Assembly: GCA_914767715.1 (NCBI GenBank)
Contig: OU612070.1
Location: 9,441,501 to 9,505,500, forward strand
Source of the DNA: Membranipora membranacea
Lineage: Eukaryota; Bryozoa; Gymnolaemata; Cheilostomatida; Membraniporidae
Direction of reading: 5' to 3'
Length of the DNA stretch: 64,000 nucleotides
Positions 25,042 to 34,919 of this stretch are shown here, in pieces. The position numbers were made by a program, and so were the translations under genes. Below the pieces are notes generated by a model. The model was not told where the DNA came from, made no database searches, and saw only the letters and a list, made by a program, of their open reading frames with translations. Each line of letters begins with the position of its first letter. Position 1 is the stretch's first letter.

Positions 25042-25629
25042 TCACCTGTTTGAATATGTTGACTCTTGTTTGCGAGCTAGTGATTCTATTATATACCATA
25101 GGCTTCGGGTGTTTGACGGAATATTTCTCATCACTGGCTGTTCTTGTGGTTTACTGTTGTGAGAGTCCTCGGCCGATATGCTATTCCTGCTCTCCACTGC
25201 AGCAGGTATACTATTCTCACTTCTTTTTCCGAACCTGTAAAAAAGATGAATTTGATATTTTTTTTTATTTTTAGAATATCTAAAATAGATGTTGTGACAA
25301 ATAAATCTCTCCATATGTGATTGCTGTTGGAAAATCCTAAAAGAGCTATGGATTAGATCAGGTTCCTGGTGGAGTTTTCATGAATGTCCTTAAATTCAAT
25401 TTAATTTTGAAATTAATCTCAATAGTGATGCTTACCTTGGCCTGCTGACCACTGCATAATATCTTCTTAATTCTGTTAAATATTGCTTGAGGTCTTCACT
25501 GCTTGAAAAGCCACCCTCAGGCCGAACTGGTGCTGTGGGCACCCCATCTTCTGCCATTGTTTTATGTGAAGCTAAGGCTAGCAGGATGACACACACTGAT
25601 AACATTGTCGTTGCTGTGTAAGAATGCAT
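25042..25629 (-). CDS. NPF: neuropeptide F (NPF/NPY family) precursor, 128 aa
   Basis: Coding exons on the minus strand: 25629-25436 and 25234-25042. The protein starts with a signal peptide (MLSVCVILLALAS within residues 1-25). The mature peptide follows, with PVRPEGG, then LKQYLTELRRYYAVVSRPR and F-G-K-R. That is the family pattern LxxYxxxLxxYxxxxxRPRF, plus an amidation Gly and a dibasic cleavage site. A C-peptide of about 59 residues ends at TGA (25044-25042). The intron splits the Arg codon of RPR|F after its second base, the hallmark intron position of NPY-family genes. An acceptor at 25643 implies a 5' non-coding exon. A GTGAGC donor overlaps the stop codon, so a further exon cannot be excluded. 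Known NPFs act on NPY-type receptors in feeding and neuromodulation. Confidence 0.95.
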
Positions 25630-26167
25630 TTTTATAGAAATATCTGTAAAAAAGAATAAAATTATTAAGTAAGATAAAACTACTGCTATATTCTTTAACG
25701 TTTTTGAAAAGGAATTAAATTTGCAAATCACCTCAATTGATAGTCCTAAGATTTTGTGGATAGGTATTTGTATAACTGGACCTAGAATCTCTTTTCTCCA
25801 AACCATATGACCTTAAAAGTAATAGAACTCTTCAATAATGAGTTTTAAATTTTATCAAACGGATCAAACAGAAAAAAAATTCAAAAGTATTAAAATTTTC
25901 AATAGTATTGATATACCTGTGAGGCTACTGAGAGTTGAAGGTTTAATTATTCCAAAAGTTTATTTAAACTTTTTGTTATCTGTTGAAGTAATAATCCCGC
26001 TTGTAAAAATAAGTCAGTCCTGCGTTTCTTCTATCAGAGGAATTAATAAAATTAATAAATATTCACTCTGTGCTGCCGCTGCTGCCGGTAGATAATAATA
26101 TACTTGTGGTGATGACAGTTAGATGTGATGAGATGAGATATTGCTGCTTTACTCTTGAGGTGCTTAC

Positions 26168-26222
26168 TTGTCGCTGTCACTGTTTGTACTGAAGTTCATT
26201 CGCTCAGTCATCCAGATTTATA
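26168..26222 (-). promoter_or_regulatory. candidate NPF promoter and 5' non-coding exon
   Basis: On the minus strand a TATAAAT box (26222-26216) is followed by a donor CAA|GTAAGC (exon end 26168). This fits a short leader exon of about 22 nt spliced to the acceptor at 25643, 14 nt before the ATG. A TATA box plus a 5' UTR exon is common in neuropeptide genes. The start site is inferred. Confidence 0.4.
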
Positions 26223-27114
26223 ATATCTATATCGGAACTTATGTAATTGGTGGTCCTACATACATTATAAATTATCACCATTAGCCTTCTGATTCAGCGG
26301 CTACTGCGTAAAGCATTTGAAATATCTGGTCTTATGGAATCAATAATGCACCACAATCAGTGCTCCAATCTCTCTCCAAGCTCTTGTTTGTACATTGTTA
26401 ACATCTGACCACCCGGTGAGGGTGTAAAAGTGGTGGATAGAATTTTGTTTGAGGAAGGGGTTAACATTTAATTACCTACCAAATCTAAATGCTGTTGAAA
26501 TGAAGGGAGTTTGAATAAAATAAAATGTGTATATGTATAACATTTACATTGAAGTATAAGGTTCAGGCCATTTGTTAATTCGTTTGGATTTCACTTCAAA
26601 ACTGGCTCATCATGGCAGAACCAGCTCAAACTTCAATTCACCCCCTTTCAAGAAGCTTTGTTGGAGTATCTCCTTATCTTTCAATGCGGTTGTTCCATCA
26701 TAACTGATCGGGGAAATTATCACTATCCTCAGATGTGATAATTAGCGAAATCAAGCTGATTGTCGACGACATCAGCTGTTTATGAAGTATCTCCACTTTA
26801 CATAACTGTGTGTGTGTCGGAAATACAAAATTACAAAATGTCATGTGAGAACTCCGGGCCACACCGGGTCTAGACCTTGGAGAACAGTTAGATGTGCACG
26901 TCAATAGTTGAACCCTGTGCGTAAGTGTCACTGTTATGATGCCAATAAAGGTATTGAAAAAAAGGAATTAAAAAAAATATACGAGGCAACAGTATATATT
27001 CTTTGTTGTCAAATGCCTTTTAGTAGTATTTCAAATCAACCAAAGACACCACTTTTCCGACGTCACCTTCAATTTCTACTTCAGATTACAGGACGTGGAA
27101 ATTTACGAAGTTTT

Positions 27115-27345
27115 GCCAATGACCAAGGTATTTTATTAACTTTGGTCAGCTCTCTATCCCAATGACTAGGGCATTTTAATAAATTTGGTCAGCAATCTAT
27201 TCCATTGACTAAGTTATTTTAGTATCCTTGGTCAGCTCTCTGTTTTGATGACTAAGGTATTTTTGGTCAGCTCGCTGTTCCAATCACTAAAGTATTTTGA
27301 TAAATATTTGGTAAGCTATCCCGATGACTAAGGTATTTTAGTCTG
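27115..27345. repeat. diverged tandem repeat, unit about 50 bp, about five copies
   Basis: Successive copies read roughly atgactaaggtattttaataa...ttggtcagctctctatccca, with drift and small indels. It is a minisatellite in non-coding DNA. Confidence 0.75.
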
Positions 27346-27797
27346 TTTGCTTTAGCTCTTTGTGACTTTGTGTAATATTGAACCGAAGTTATTTACCCTT
27401 TTTACAATACAGAAGAGGTCAGCTGATCGGATGACATCATAAGGTCAGGATTTGACCAACTGCATGGTAGCTGTTAACTTTGCCCTTGAATGTCAGAACA
27501 GACATTTTTAAACAAATAATATTATCTCCCTCATACCTATTACCTTTGGACTTTCAGTAATGAAACTTTACTTTAATTTACAGGATATGAATGGAAGTAG
27601 TAAAATACCCCACAATGATCGAGGTCAAGTAGTAAAATTAAACATATCAGAAATTTCAGGCCAAAGTGCAATGTTGTTAACATGCCCTATTGCATTTACC
27701 GTATGGGCCAACAAGCCAGCCGTAAACAATTATTGTCAATATTCATGATTAAAAGTCAATTGTTATTATTATATTACTTTTCCAAGATGTACCATAC

Positions 27798-28794
27798 ACT
27801 AACACTCATCATAAGCGTGGAGTCCAGTAGAAATAAATGGTCACCAGTTGTATACATGGTTATTTAACGCCATGTCTTTCAGTATGCCATCTGCACATTA
27901 GAACAAGTTCGATCCAGTTTTTCTTCATACTAGTTGTTACCTTGTTGGTCAAACCAATGAACTAAACCTTAGTTCATTGGTCAAACCGTAGAGAAGGTGT
28001 GTCCAGCAGAGGTAGAGTAACTCCTAATGCAGTGAAATTGACCATACTTGGTCTAGCTACACCCAGTAAATGTGTTACAAAAACGAATACTTATAATGAT
28101 CCAAATCACATCGGGTTGAGAATCTTTCATGTCATCATCACCAGCCAGAAAGTTGGCGATAAAAGGATCTGGCTAATAATCGAGTCATTATGTGATGTTA
28201 CCAGCTTTCAGCTACCTGTCACCCTGGGAGGCTGATCTCGCAGTTACCGGTACAGATATTGAGATCACCTTCAGCTAATCACCGTTACCCAAACAACCAT
28301 TCGATACCTCCTTATATCGAATGGTTGTTTGGGTAACGGTGATTAGCTGAAGGTGATTTCAATATCTGTACCGGTAACTGCGAGATCAGCCTCCCAGGGT
28401 GACAGGTAGCTGAAAGCTGGTAACATCACATAATGACTCGATTATTAGCCAGGTCCTTTTATCGCCAACTTTCTGGCTGGTGATGATGACATGAAAGATT
28501 CTCAACCCGATGTGATTTGGATCATTATAAGTATTCGTTTTTGTAACATATTTACTGGGTGTAGCTAGACCAAGTATGGTCAATTTCACTGCATTAGGAG
28601 TTACTCTACCTCTGCTGGACACACCTTCTTCCCTACGGTTTGACCAACAAGGGAACAACTAGTATGAAGAAAAACTGGATCGAACTTGTTCTAATGTGCA
28701 GCTGGCATACTGAAAGACATGGCGTTAAATAACCATGTATACAACTGGTGACCATTTATTTCTACTGGACTCCACGCTTATGATGAGTGTTAGC
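27798..28794. repeat. ~1-kb near-perfect palindrome (arms about 480 bp, 8-nt spacer)
   Basis: The left arm 27798-28306 and right arm 28315-28794 are reverse complements with only a few mismatches, around the spacer cctcctta (28307-28314). The left arm has one extra 32-bp block (27956-27987). The outer ends share taacactcatcataagcg. No clear target-site duplication is seen. Both arms hold the same short open frame, but nothing else suggests protein coding. It may be a foldback element, a hairpin-RNA locus or an inverted duplication. Assembly artefact must also be considered. Confidence 0.9.
27947..27987. mobile_element. 23-bp palindrome flanked by 9-bp direct repeats
   Basis: Inside the left arm of the large palindrome, ggtcaaacc (27947-27955 and 27979-27987) flanks a 23-bp perfect palindrome with 10-bp arms (aatgaactaa/ttagttcatt). 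The right arm has a single uninterrupted ggtcaaacc at the matching place. This block is therefore an insertion with duplicated target, or a footprint left by one. Confidence 0.7.
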
Positions 28795-28799
28795 GTTGA

Positions 28800-31330
28800 T
28801 CCTATCTTAGGTGATATTTAATCTCTGATTAAACTTACACGCGAGGTATTTGCGTGTGTTCAGGTTTGCATTTAAGCCTTTCCAAGGTTTGGAAACTTTG
28901 TTGCCGCTGAACACCTTACTCAAGGAGTTTCCTCTTACTACTTGCCTTACCTCGTGTAGAGAATGCTGTAACAATATAAAATACACATCCCTGATCAAAT
29001 GTCTACATTTTATTATATACATAAATCACAAGTATTTTCTGCCACCTGTATATTTTAATATACTTTATGAAAAGAGGAAACAACTAGCCTTGTCCCGCGG
29101 CTACCAAAACAAAAAGTAGACGCGTGACGAGGCTATGAAACAACACCATTGAAACCTCGTCAGTATCCACAGTAATAATTAATATAATTTAAATAATATA
29201 TCGGTTTCATGTTCAAATAGTGCGAGTCCTGGCTAAGTTCACTGACATAGAAACATCATCGAACTCCCACTACTCTTGGTCAATATCTGCACTTCTGTCA
29301 TCATAAAGTCTTTTTCCCATTCTAAAAGACAAATAACACTGAAATCAATAACGCAAATAAAGTGACATGTTTACACCACCATTTAAGTACCTCGGCCTTG
29401 GTACGCCTACGCTACAGAGGAGTTAATATTTAGCCTTGTCACACTGCCACTTTTTTGTGTTTAGTTTAGCTGGTTTGGGAGTGACTTCATGTTAGCTAAT
29501 GCTAAACTTTAGCTGGCTGAGGCGGGAGTCTACATAAGGTAAAGAGGGTAAATTTAGCAAGTTTAAACCCGCGTGAAAAGGTAAACTTTTCCTCCTGCTA
29601 AGACTTTATTTCTTTCGGTAGTATATAAAGCTGAAAATGCGTCAGTTAGAACGTGTTCAGACATTTATTATTTATGCAAACCTCGCAGGTGTGTTTTCAG
29701 AGAAAGCCTATAGCTTAATTATCTCAGTTCCACATTAGCCATGTCAAATCAATTCAAATAATTGAAATTATTGACCACCACCCTTCAACAGTGTCCTGTG
29801 CTACAGTGAATAAATCTTCAGGCCGGTCAGTATTTTTACATGTCAATTGCAATCATCGATAATCTCCATCACCTGAGCTACCTCTTCGCTACCTATGGGT
29901 GCCATTTCGTTTTAGAAGGCGGGAGAGCTGGTTAAGTAGTCTTATTGTTTACTTCAATTGAAAACCAGCAACCATTCTTGTTATTACAGTTCCACATTTT
30001 GCCATGTCAAATCAATTCTAAGGAAATAATTGACTACCACCCTTCAACATTGTGCTTTACTATAAATAAATATTTGTCCTTGAGAGGGGTCGGTATTCTT
30101 GCACGCCAATTGCAATCATCAATAATCTCAGTCACCTGAACTACCTATTTTTGTCTCTGCCCTTTTCACGTTGCCGAAACAAGACCTCCTAGCCACGTTT
30201 TGCACGTTCTCATCATTAATATTCAATTCATTTGGTCACGCAGATGATATAGCCCTCCTCAGTATAGCGATATAGTTACATAGCAGTATAGCAGTGTAAT
30301 CACCTAAATTATTAAAACGAAATGTAATATTGTTAAGGTGACACTCCAGGCAGACTCCTCCTCTACAATAAAATAGTGTATCCCATGTGATTTGAGCGTA
30401 GTGTAACATAAAACACCAACTCCAGGCATTTTTAATGGAACATGCAATGAACGCCGCAATTGGTCCTATCGATGAGCCAGGTCAATGTGTTCACTATCCT
30501 GCTAAGGATGACGTATTTGCAACCTGATATGGCGCTGTCAATGAAGGTGAGACGATGTTGACGGGTTCATCAGTCAATATATGTGCGTGACTTTTAAGCT
30601 AAATTTTTGCTCTCACCTCCCTCTGGCACATCTTTCTACTTCAATAATGAATTAAAATATTGGCTGTTTTAATTGAATGTCCTTCCTGCATCATCAGTCT
30701 GGAATGTCGGTAATCAGACAGGCAGCTACAGATTGATATAATATTGATACAACTTAAACCTTAGGACATCAATCTGGTTTACAGCGGGAAAAACTTTGTA
30801 TTAAATAGTTACTTACGTCATACCATAACACATCATGGTCTATATGGTGGGACTCTACTTTATGTCAGTGAGTGAAGAAATTGATTTTGAAAATGATTAT
30901 TGTAAAATAAGGCTGATGACGGAAACAACAGATGACAGACAAAATCTAATTTCATTTGATTGTTTCACTACTTTCAAAGGCTTTAGCCTTCAGCGTAGCA
31001 TTGCATGATCTAATGGTTATACTATCAACTAACTATGAGCAGCACAAGCGAAGGGATCGGAACAATTTTGACGGGGAGAGCAATTTGAAATGGGGCCCTC
31101 CAGCCATTTTTCTCAATCCAGGAGAATTTACAAGTTGTTGCCTCTCCTCTACATTGGCTTTAATAAACTGCAATAATTCAAAGAACTTCAGATAACAGAC
31201 GGTGTTTAGGTGTGGTGAGAACAGTTTGACGAAAAATGTTTTGCAGTACAAATCCCAAAACCTGACTCCCTATCACACCTCAACGAAAACCTCAATAAAC
31301 TTCATTAAATCAAAATATAAGTTTTCTCGC
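28800..31330. other. non-coding stretch with a diverged 260-bp tandem duplication
   Basis: No gene is recognised. Two related blocks, about 29725-29895 and 29985-30165, share cagttccacatt..gccatgtcaaatcaattc, accacccttcaaca and caattgcaatcatc in the same order. This is an old tandem duplication. Confidence 0.55.
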
Positions 31331-31337
31331 ATATACT

Positions 31338-31709
31338 AATTTTGAGTACTAAGTCTATAAGTCTAAGTCTAAGTCATCATTGCGGAGAGGGTTACCCCTC
31401 TAGAGTACAGGTACAGGGTACATAGTTCTCATGCCGCACCCTATACCCTTGCCCGCCGGAATTCTTATTATCGAAGAGGCTGAGGGGGATCTTTTTACTG
31501 CATGTGGGGTGTGCGAACACACAGTGGACCTCCTATATTTTTAGTCCCGTTCCGCAAGGACCTGGCTAGGATGAATGGCGCGCCAGTACCAAATCAGAAA
31601 TGACTGCTGGTGCCGGGAATTCAACCTAGATCTCACAAGACCTCATCTCCTAGATCACAAGTCCGCACCCTTAACCATCAGACCACTCCTGACTCTGAAT
31701 TTTGAGTAC
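31338..31709 (-). mobile_element. tRNA-derived SINE with 12-bp target-site duplication
   Basis: On the minus strand the element (31697 to 31350) starts with a tRNA-like head. It has an A-box-like tggtctgatgg and a B-box-like ggttgaattcc ahead of cggcacc. It ends in a short-repeat tail (gacttagacttagacttat). Identical 12-bp flanks, aattttgagtac, lie at 31338-31349 and 31698-31709. This is the standard SINE layout and fits a fairly young insertion, which falls just downstream of the 31957-32153 exon. Confidence 0.88.
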
Positions 31710-31956
31710 ATATTGTATTAAATCTTATGTATTATCATACAAATAATCATTCATCTGGAAGTTTTGTAGTTTCTACCAGATGATATCAATCAAAACAGTA
31801 ATAGTTGTCGTCCCTACATTTTATGTGTGAACAACTCTACAAATTTAGTAATTAACATCAAATACTTGATGGGAAATATCAAAGCCACAAAGATCAATTC
31901 ATTTCAACAGGTTTTTATATTGCCCCTTGCAAGAGTCCAAGTGTAATGATACTTAC

Positions 31957-32153
31957 ATGCTGAACACTTTGCCATTACGGCCCGAGAGAATCTTCTGCCA
32001 CTCCTGCCTAAGTTTCTGTTTCTGCTGTTGCTGCTGCCAATCACGCTTATAGCTCCCGAGTATAATCGCAGCCTGACTGTCCAACTGACTTTGTGCTGAT
32101 GTTACAGCGACAAGAAGGACAAAAATAGCCATCAGCTCCATCAGTCTTGTCAT
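31957..32153 (-). CDS. first coding exon of a small secreted peptide, possible NPF-cluster member
   Basis: The minus-strand exon starts at ATG 32153 and ends at a strong GTAAGT donor, giving 65 codons plus 2 nt. It encodes a signal peptide (LMAIFVLLVAVTSAQ) and then a Gln/Lys-rich amphipathic stretch, including SYKRDWQQQQQKQK and LRQEWQKILSGRNGKVFS. The donor is phase 2. The span from its Leu (LRQEW) to the intron equals that in NPF (LKQYL) and in the gene at 34432 (LNSYY). Strand, size and layout match those genes, but no RxRF signature is visible. The 3' exon was not found. It could be an unrelated secreted peptide. Confidence 0.45.
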
Positions 32154-33660
32154 GATCTCCTTTAAACCAAGTATAGTCACAATAACCAGGGGTGTAATCA
32201 TAGGGAAGGGAGAAGAGACATGGGGCCTAACATTTGGTTGAGGGTTAAAATCCTGCGCAAAGCCCTACCAGCTGCTCAAAAATCTTTTATTTTTATCCTC
32301 AACATATTTCTCTGGACATTGGGCAACAGTGTGAACAGATGTTGATAATGTAATGGCATGATCAGTTGCCTTCCCGTTCAAATCAAATCAGAATAAAAAC
32401 AATACTACACTTCAAATACAGCAAAATAAAAGATATGGATGTCTCACGTATGTGGTGGGTCATATCTTCAATTGTGATTGACAACTCACCTTTTGATGAG
32501 CTTATATCTATGTTTTTTTGGGAACAGTTAGCACTCCTTCTCTGATGCACTTCGTTCAGGTAACTGAGCCAGTTTTGGCATCAATTACAAATTCAAATCT
32601 CTGGGTGTTTACAGGAAAAAATGTGTCAAATATGCTTTGTATTGCTGTCAATGATGATGGCATGCATAATTGAGTTATCAAAGCATACCTGGAAGCTGAC
32701 TGACTTTACTGTTTATATTATAGAACCTGTGTACAGGATGGCAGTGGGACCCTTGGGAGAGACAAATCCCAACACATTTTGTGATGAATGGATGTAATTT
32801 GATTCCAAATATGTGTGGTGCCTTTTTTTATCATTTGCTTCAATGGTAACGTTATTCATATGGAACTGGGTTAGGTTTTACTAACTTCTACAAGGGCAAG
32901 TGTGAGTGCAGAAAATACTGGCAAATGTGCGCTCTCAAGGTTCCTTCTGCAGTGGCGGAGGAATATTCAAAAACATGTGTATCAAGGCACCTTGTTGTGA
33001 TTGTTTTTGTCAATATCATCCGCCACCATACCATACCATTACCAATCCTCTTGACAACTGGTATGGAAATCAGGCGCTGATGTTACGAGAAAAAAGGAAG
33101 TAAAATGGGGTCTGAGTCTTGCGCTTATTGTTATTCTAGGCGCCATCAGTATTGCATACCTGACTGATTGTAATGTTACCCAACACATGAGATTCGCCTG
33201 TCCACACACATACTAATAACATCACCACAATCAGGTATTCAGACATATTCATATCTATACCTTGATTATTAATATCTCAAAGTGGCATTCTTATTTAAAA
33301 TTACACAATATGATTGTAGCATCGAGTAGAATAGTACACTTGATCACTCCCAAAATAACATGGATAAGTATAAAATAGATATAAATACAGATGATTAGCA
33401 CAATTATATTTGTTATGGTAGACACTATACATTTAAAAACGGAGATGAAATATCATATACATATATTGCAACTATATCATTAAAATATCTTTCATGACAA
33501 GATATCGCGCATATTCAACAAGACACAAACATGTACCTAGCACCAAGTAGCTTCCCAATAATACTTCCGATAACACTGTGATCTCAGTGGCGTATAACTT
33601 CACTTGTTCACCGAGATAAGAAGTTTTGTTTTTATGTAAATAGTTACCGGGATGGCACCT

Positions 33661-33666
33661 TTTATT
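33661..33666 (-). terminator. poly(A) signal AATAAA of the NPF-like paralogue
   Basis: AATAAA on the minus strand lies about 100 bp after the predicted stop at 33767-33765, which supports the proposed last exon. Confidence 0.45.
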
Positions 33667-33764
33667 TTGGAATTATAAATGAGCTGGAAGTAGAGATTTT
33701 TGGCAGCATCCATCACATAACATACCGGTATCCTTGCGTCCTCTTGGGTAGCCACAAAACCTAT

Positions 33765-34432
33765 TCACCCCAACCTGCAAAAGCAAAAAATACATGTAAA
33801 GTCAATTTTTGCACAATTATAATTCTCTACAAAAATAAATAATTTTTTATTGTTATTGTCATGTCTTTTTGATTTGAAGCACTACAATATTCCATCATTC
33901 TCAGTTTCACTTGGTATCTTCAATCATTTTTCATCATTTGCTTGAATATATTACTGCAATGAGACTAAATTCACAAGATTATCTGTCGTTATACGGTATT
34001 CCTCCTGACACACGTACTAGGTGCTCAAAACCTTCAACTGGCTTGAGTGATAAGGCAACTCCCAATAAAGCAAGTCAAAATAATTAAACTGTGGAGAAAA
34101 TCGGGGAGGGTGCGACATACTCCCAGAGAGCAGCAGCCTGGGAACACTGGCTAACTAAAATTATGGTAAGGTATATCATTATAAGTTAAGACTTTGTACC
34201 ATGATCAATCTACAAGTTAAAAGTGTGGGTTTCTAGACTGGTACCTGGTCGACATGACCCCACTGTTGACCCTTCTGAGCTTGTTGTAATAGCTATTGAG
34301 ATTCCGATTCTGGTACTCAGTGGGGCGAGCGGGAGTTGTGATGACGCTACGCAAGTTCAGTCGAGCTGCTCTGGCAGCACAGAGAGTAATGCAGAATAAA
34401 CTCAGCAGCATGATGAATATTATTCTTACCAT
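33765..34432 (-). CDS. divergent NPF-like peptide precursor, about 65 aa
   Basis: Minus-strand exon 34432-34245 encodes a signal peptide (MVRIIFIMLLSLFCITLCAA). It continues with TTPARPTEY and LNSYYNKLRRVNSGVMST, then ends AG|gtacca in phase 2. Compared with NPF it keeps PxRP, the LxxYxxxLRR helix face and the exact distance from Leu to the split Arg codon, but loses the RPR ending. A strong acceptor (tgcttttgcag) at 33774 gives Arg-Leu-Gly-stop (33774-33765), so the predicted C-terminus is an amidated RL rather than RF. An acceptor directly before the ATG implies a 5' non-coding exon. Reading through the donor would instead end YQSRNPHF. Exon 1 is better supported than the 3' end. Confidence 0.65.
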
Positions 34433-34799
34433 CCTACAGAATAGGTCATTATTTACATGATGTAATGTTTTTGAGTGCAAATCCATTTTTTGGACAACGA
34501 CTTTTCCAAGTTGACAAATAATGGCTGCATTGTACTTTATTTGCTTATCCTTAGATTCTGCTGACAAAAAACGAGGGTCGAAATCAGCAACAGTTGTTAT
34601 AAAGCAAAATTTGTGTCATGACGTGTGGGCCGCGATTGGGGAATGAAGACACACACTTCGTGAGCACAAGCTACATGGCGTAACTAATGTATTTCTAGCT
34701 GTTACTAATGTTAAATGTCAACAATATTACTTGGACATCATTGTTTCAAATTTAAAATTATTGCGAATGTGTGGAAGTAATATATAGTTCTGTACATAC

Positions 34800-34895
34800 C
34801 TGACTAGACAAGGCGCTGAATGAGGGATGTGAATGATGATAAATGTAAATGGCAGAACACACTGAGAAATAAAATCGCAGCTTGTCACTTTTATA
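34800..34895 (-). promoter_or_regulatory. candidate promoter and leader exon of the NPF-like paralogue
   Basis: A TATAAAA box on the minus strand (34895-34889) is followed by a donor TCAG|GTATGT (exon end 34800). This fits a leader exon of about 65 nt spliced to the acceptor just before the ATG at 34432. The layout matches the NPF gene. Confidence 0.4.
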
Positions 34896-34919
34896 TGAAT
34901 ACTTTTACAACCCAAGAAC

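Noticed and set aside
27999-28658. Pair of similar 78- and 90-codon frames on opposite strands
   Set aside because: They are the same sequence in the two arms of the palindrome. Without domain or codon evidence, one chance frame seen twice is not a gene pair.
31033-31251. Minus-strand 72-codon frame as the second exon of the peptide gene at 31957
   Set aside because: An acceptor at about 31262 would join in phase. The product lacks any cleavage site, amidation Gly or family similarity, and the acceptor is unremarkable.
33683-33774. Cys-rich minus-strand frame (contains RFCGYPRGRKD) as a separate mini-protein or as the NPF-like 3' exon
   Set aside because: It needs a phase-0 or alternative acceptor join that the upstream exon donor does not supply. 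The phase-2 join gives Arg-Leu-Gly-stop instead.
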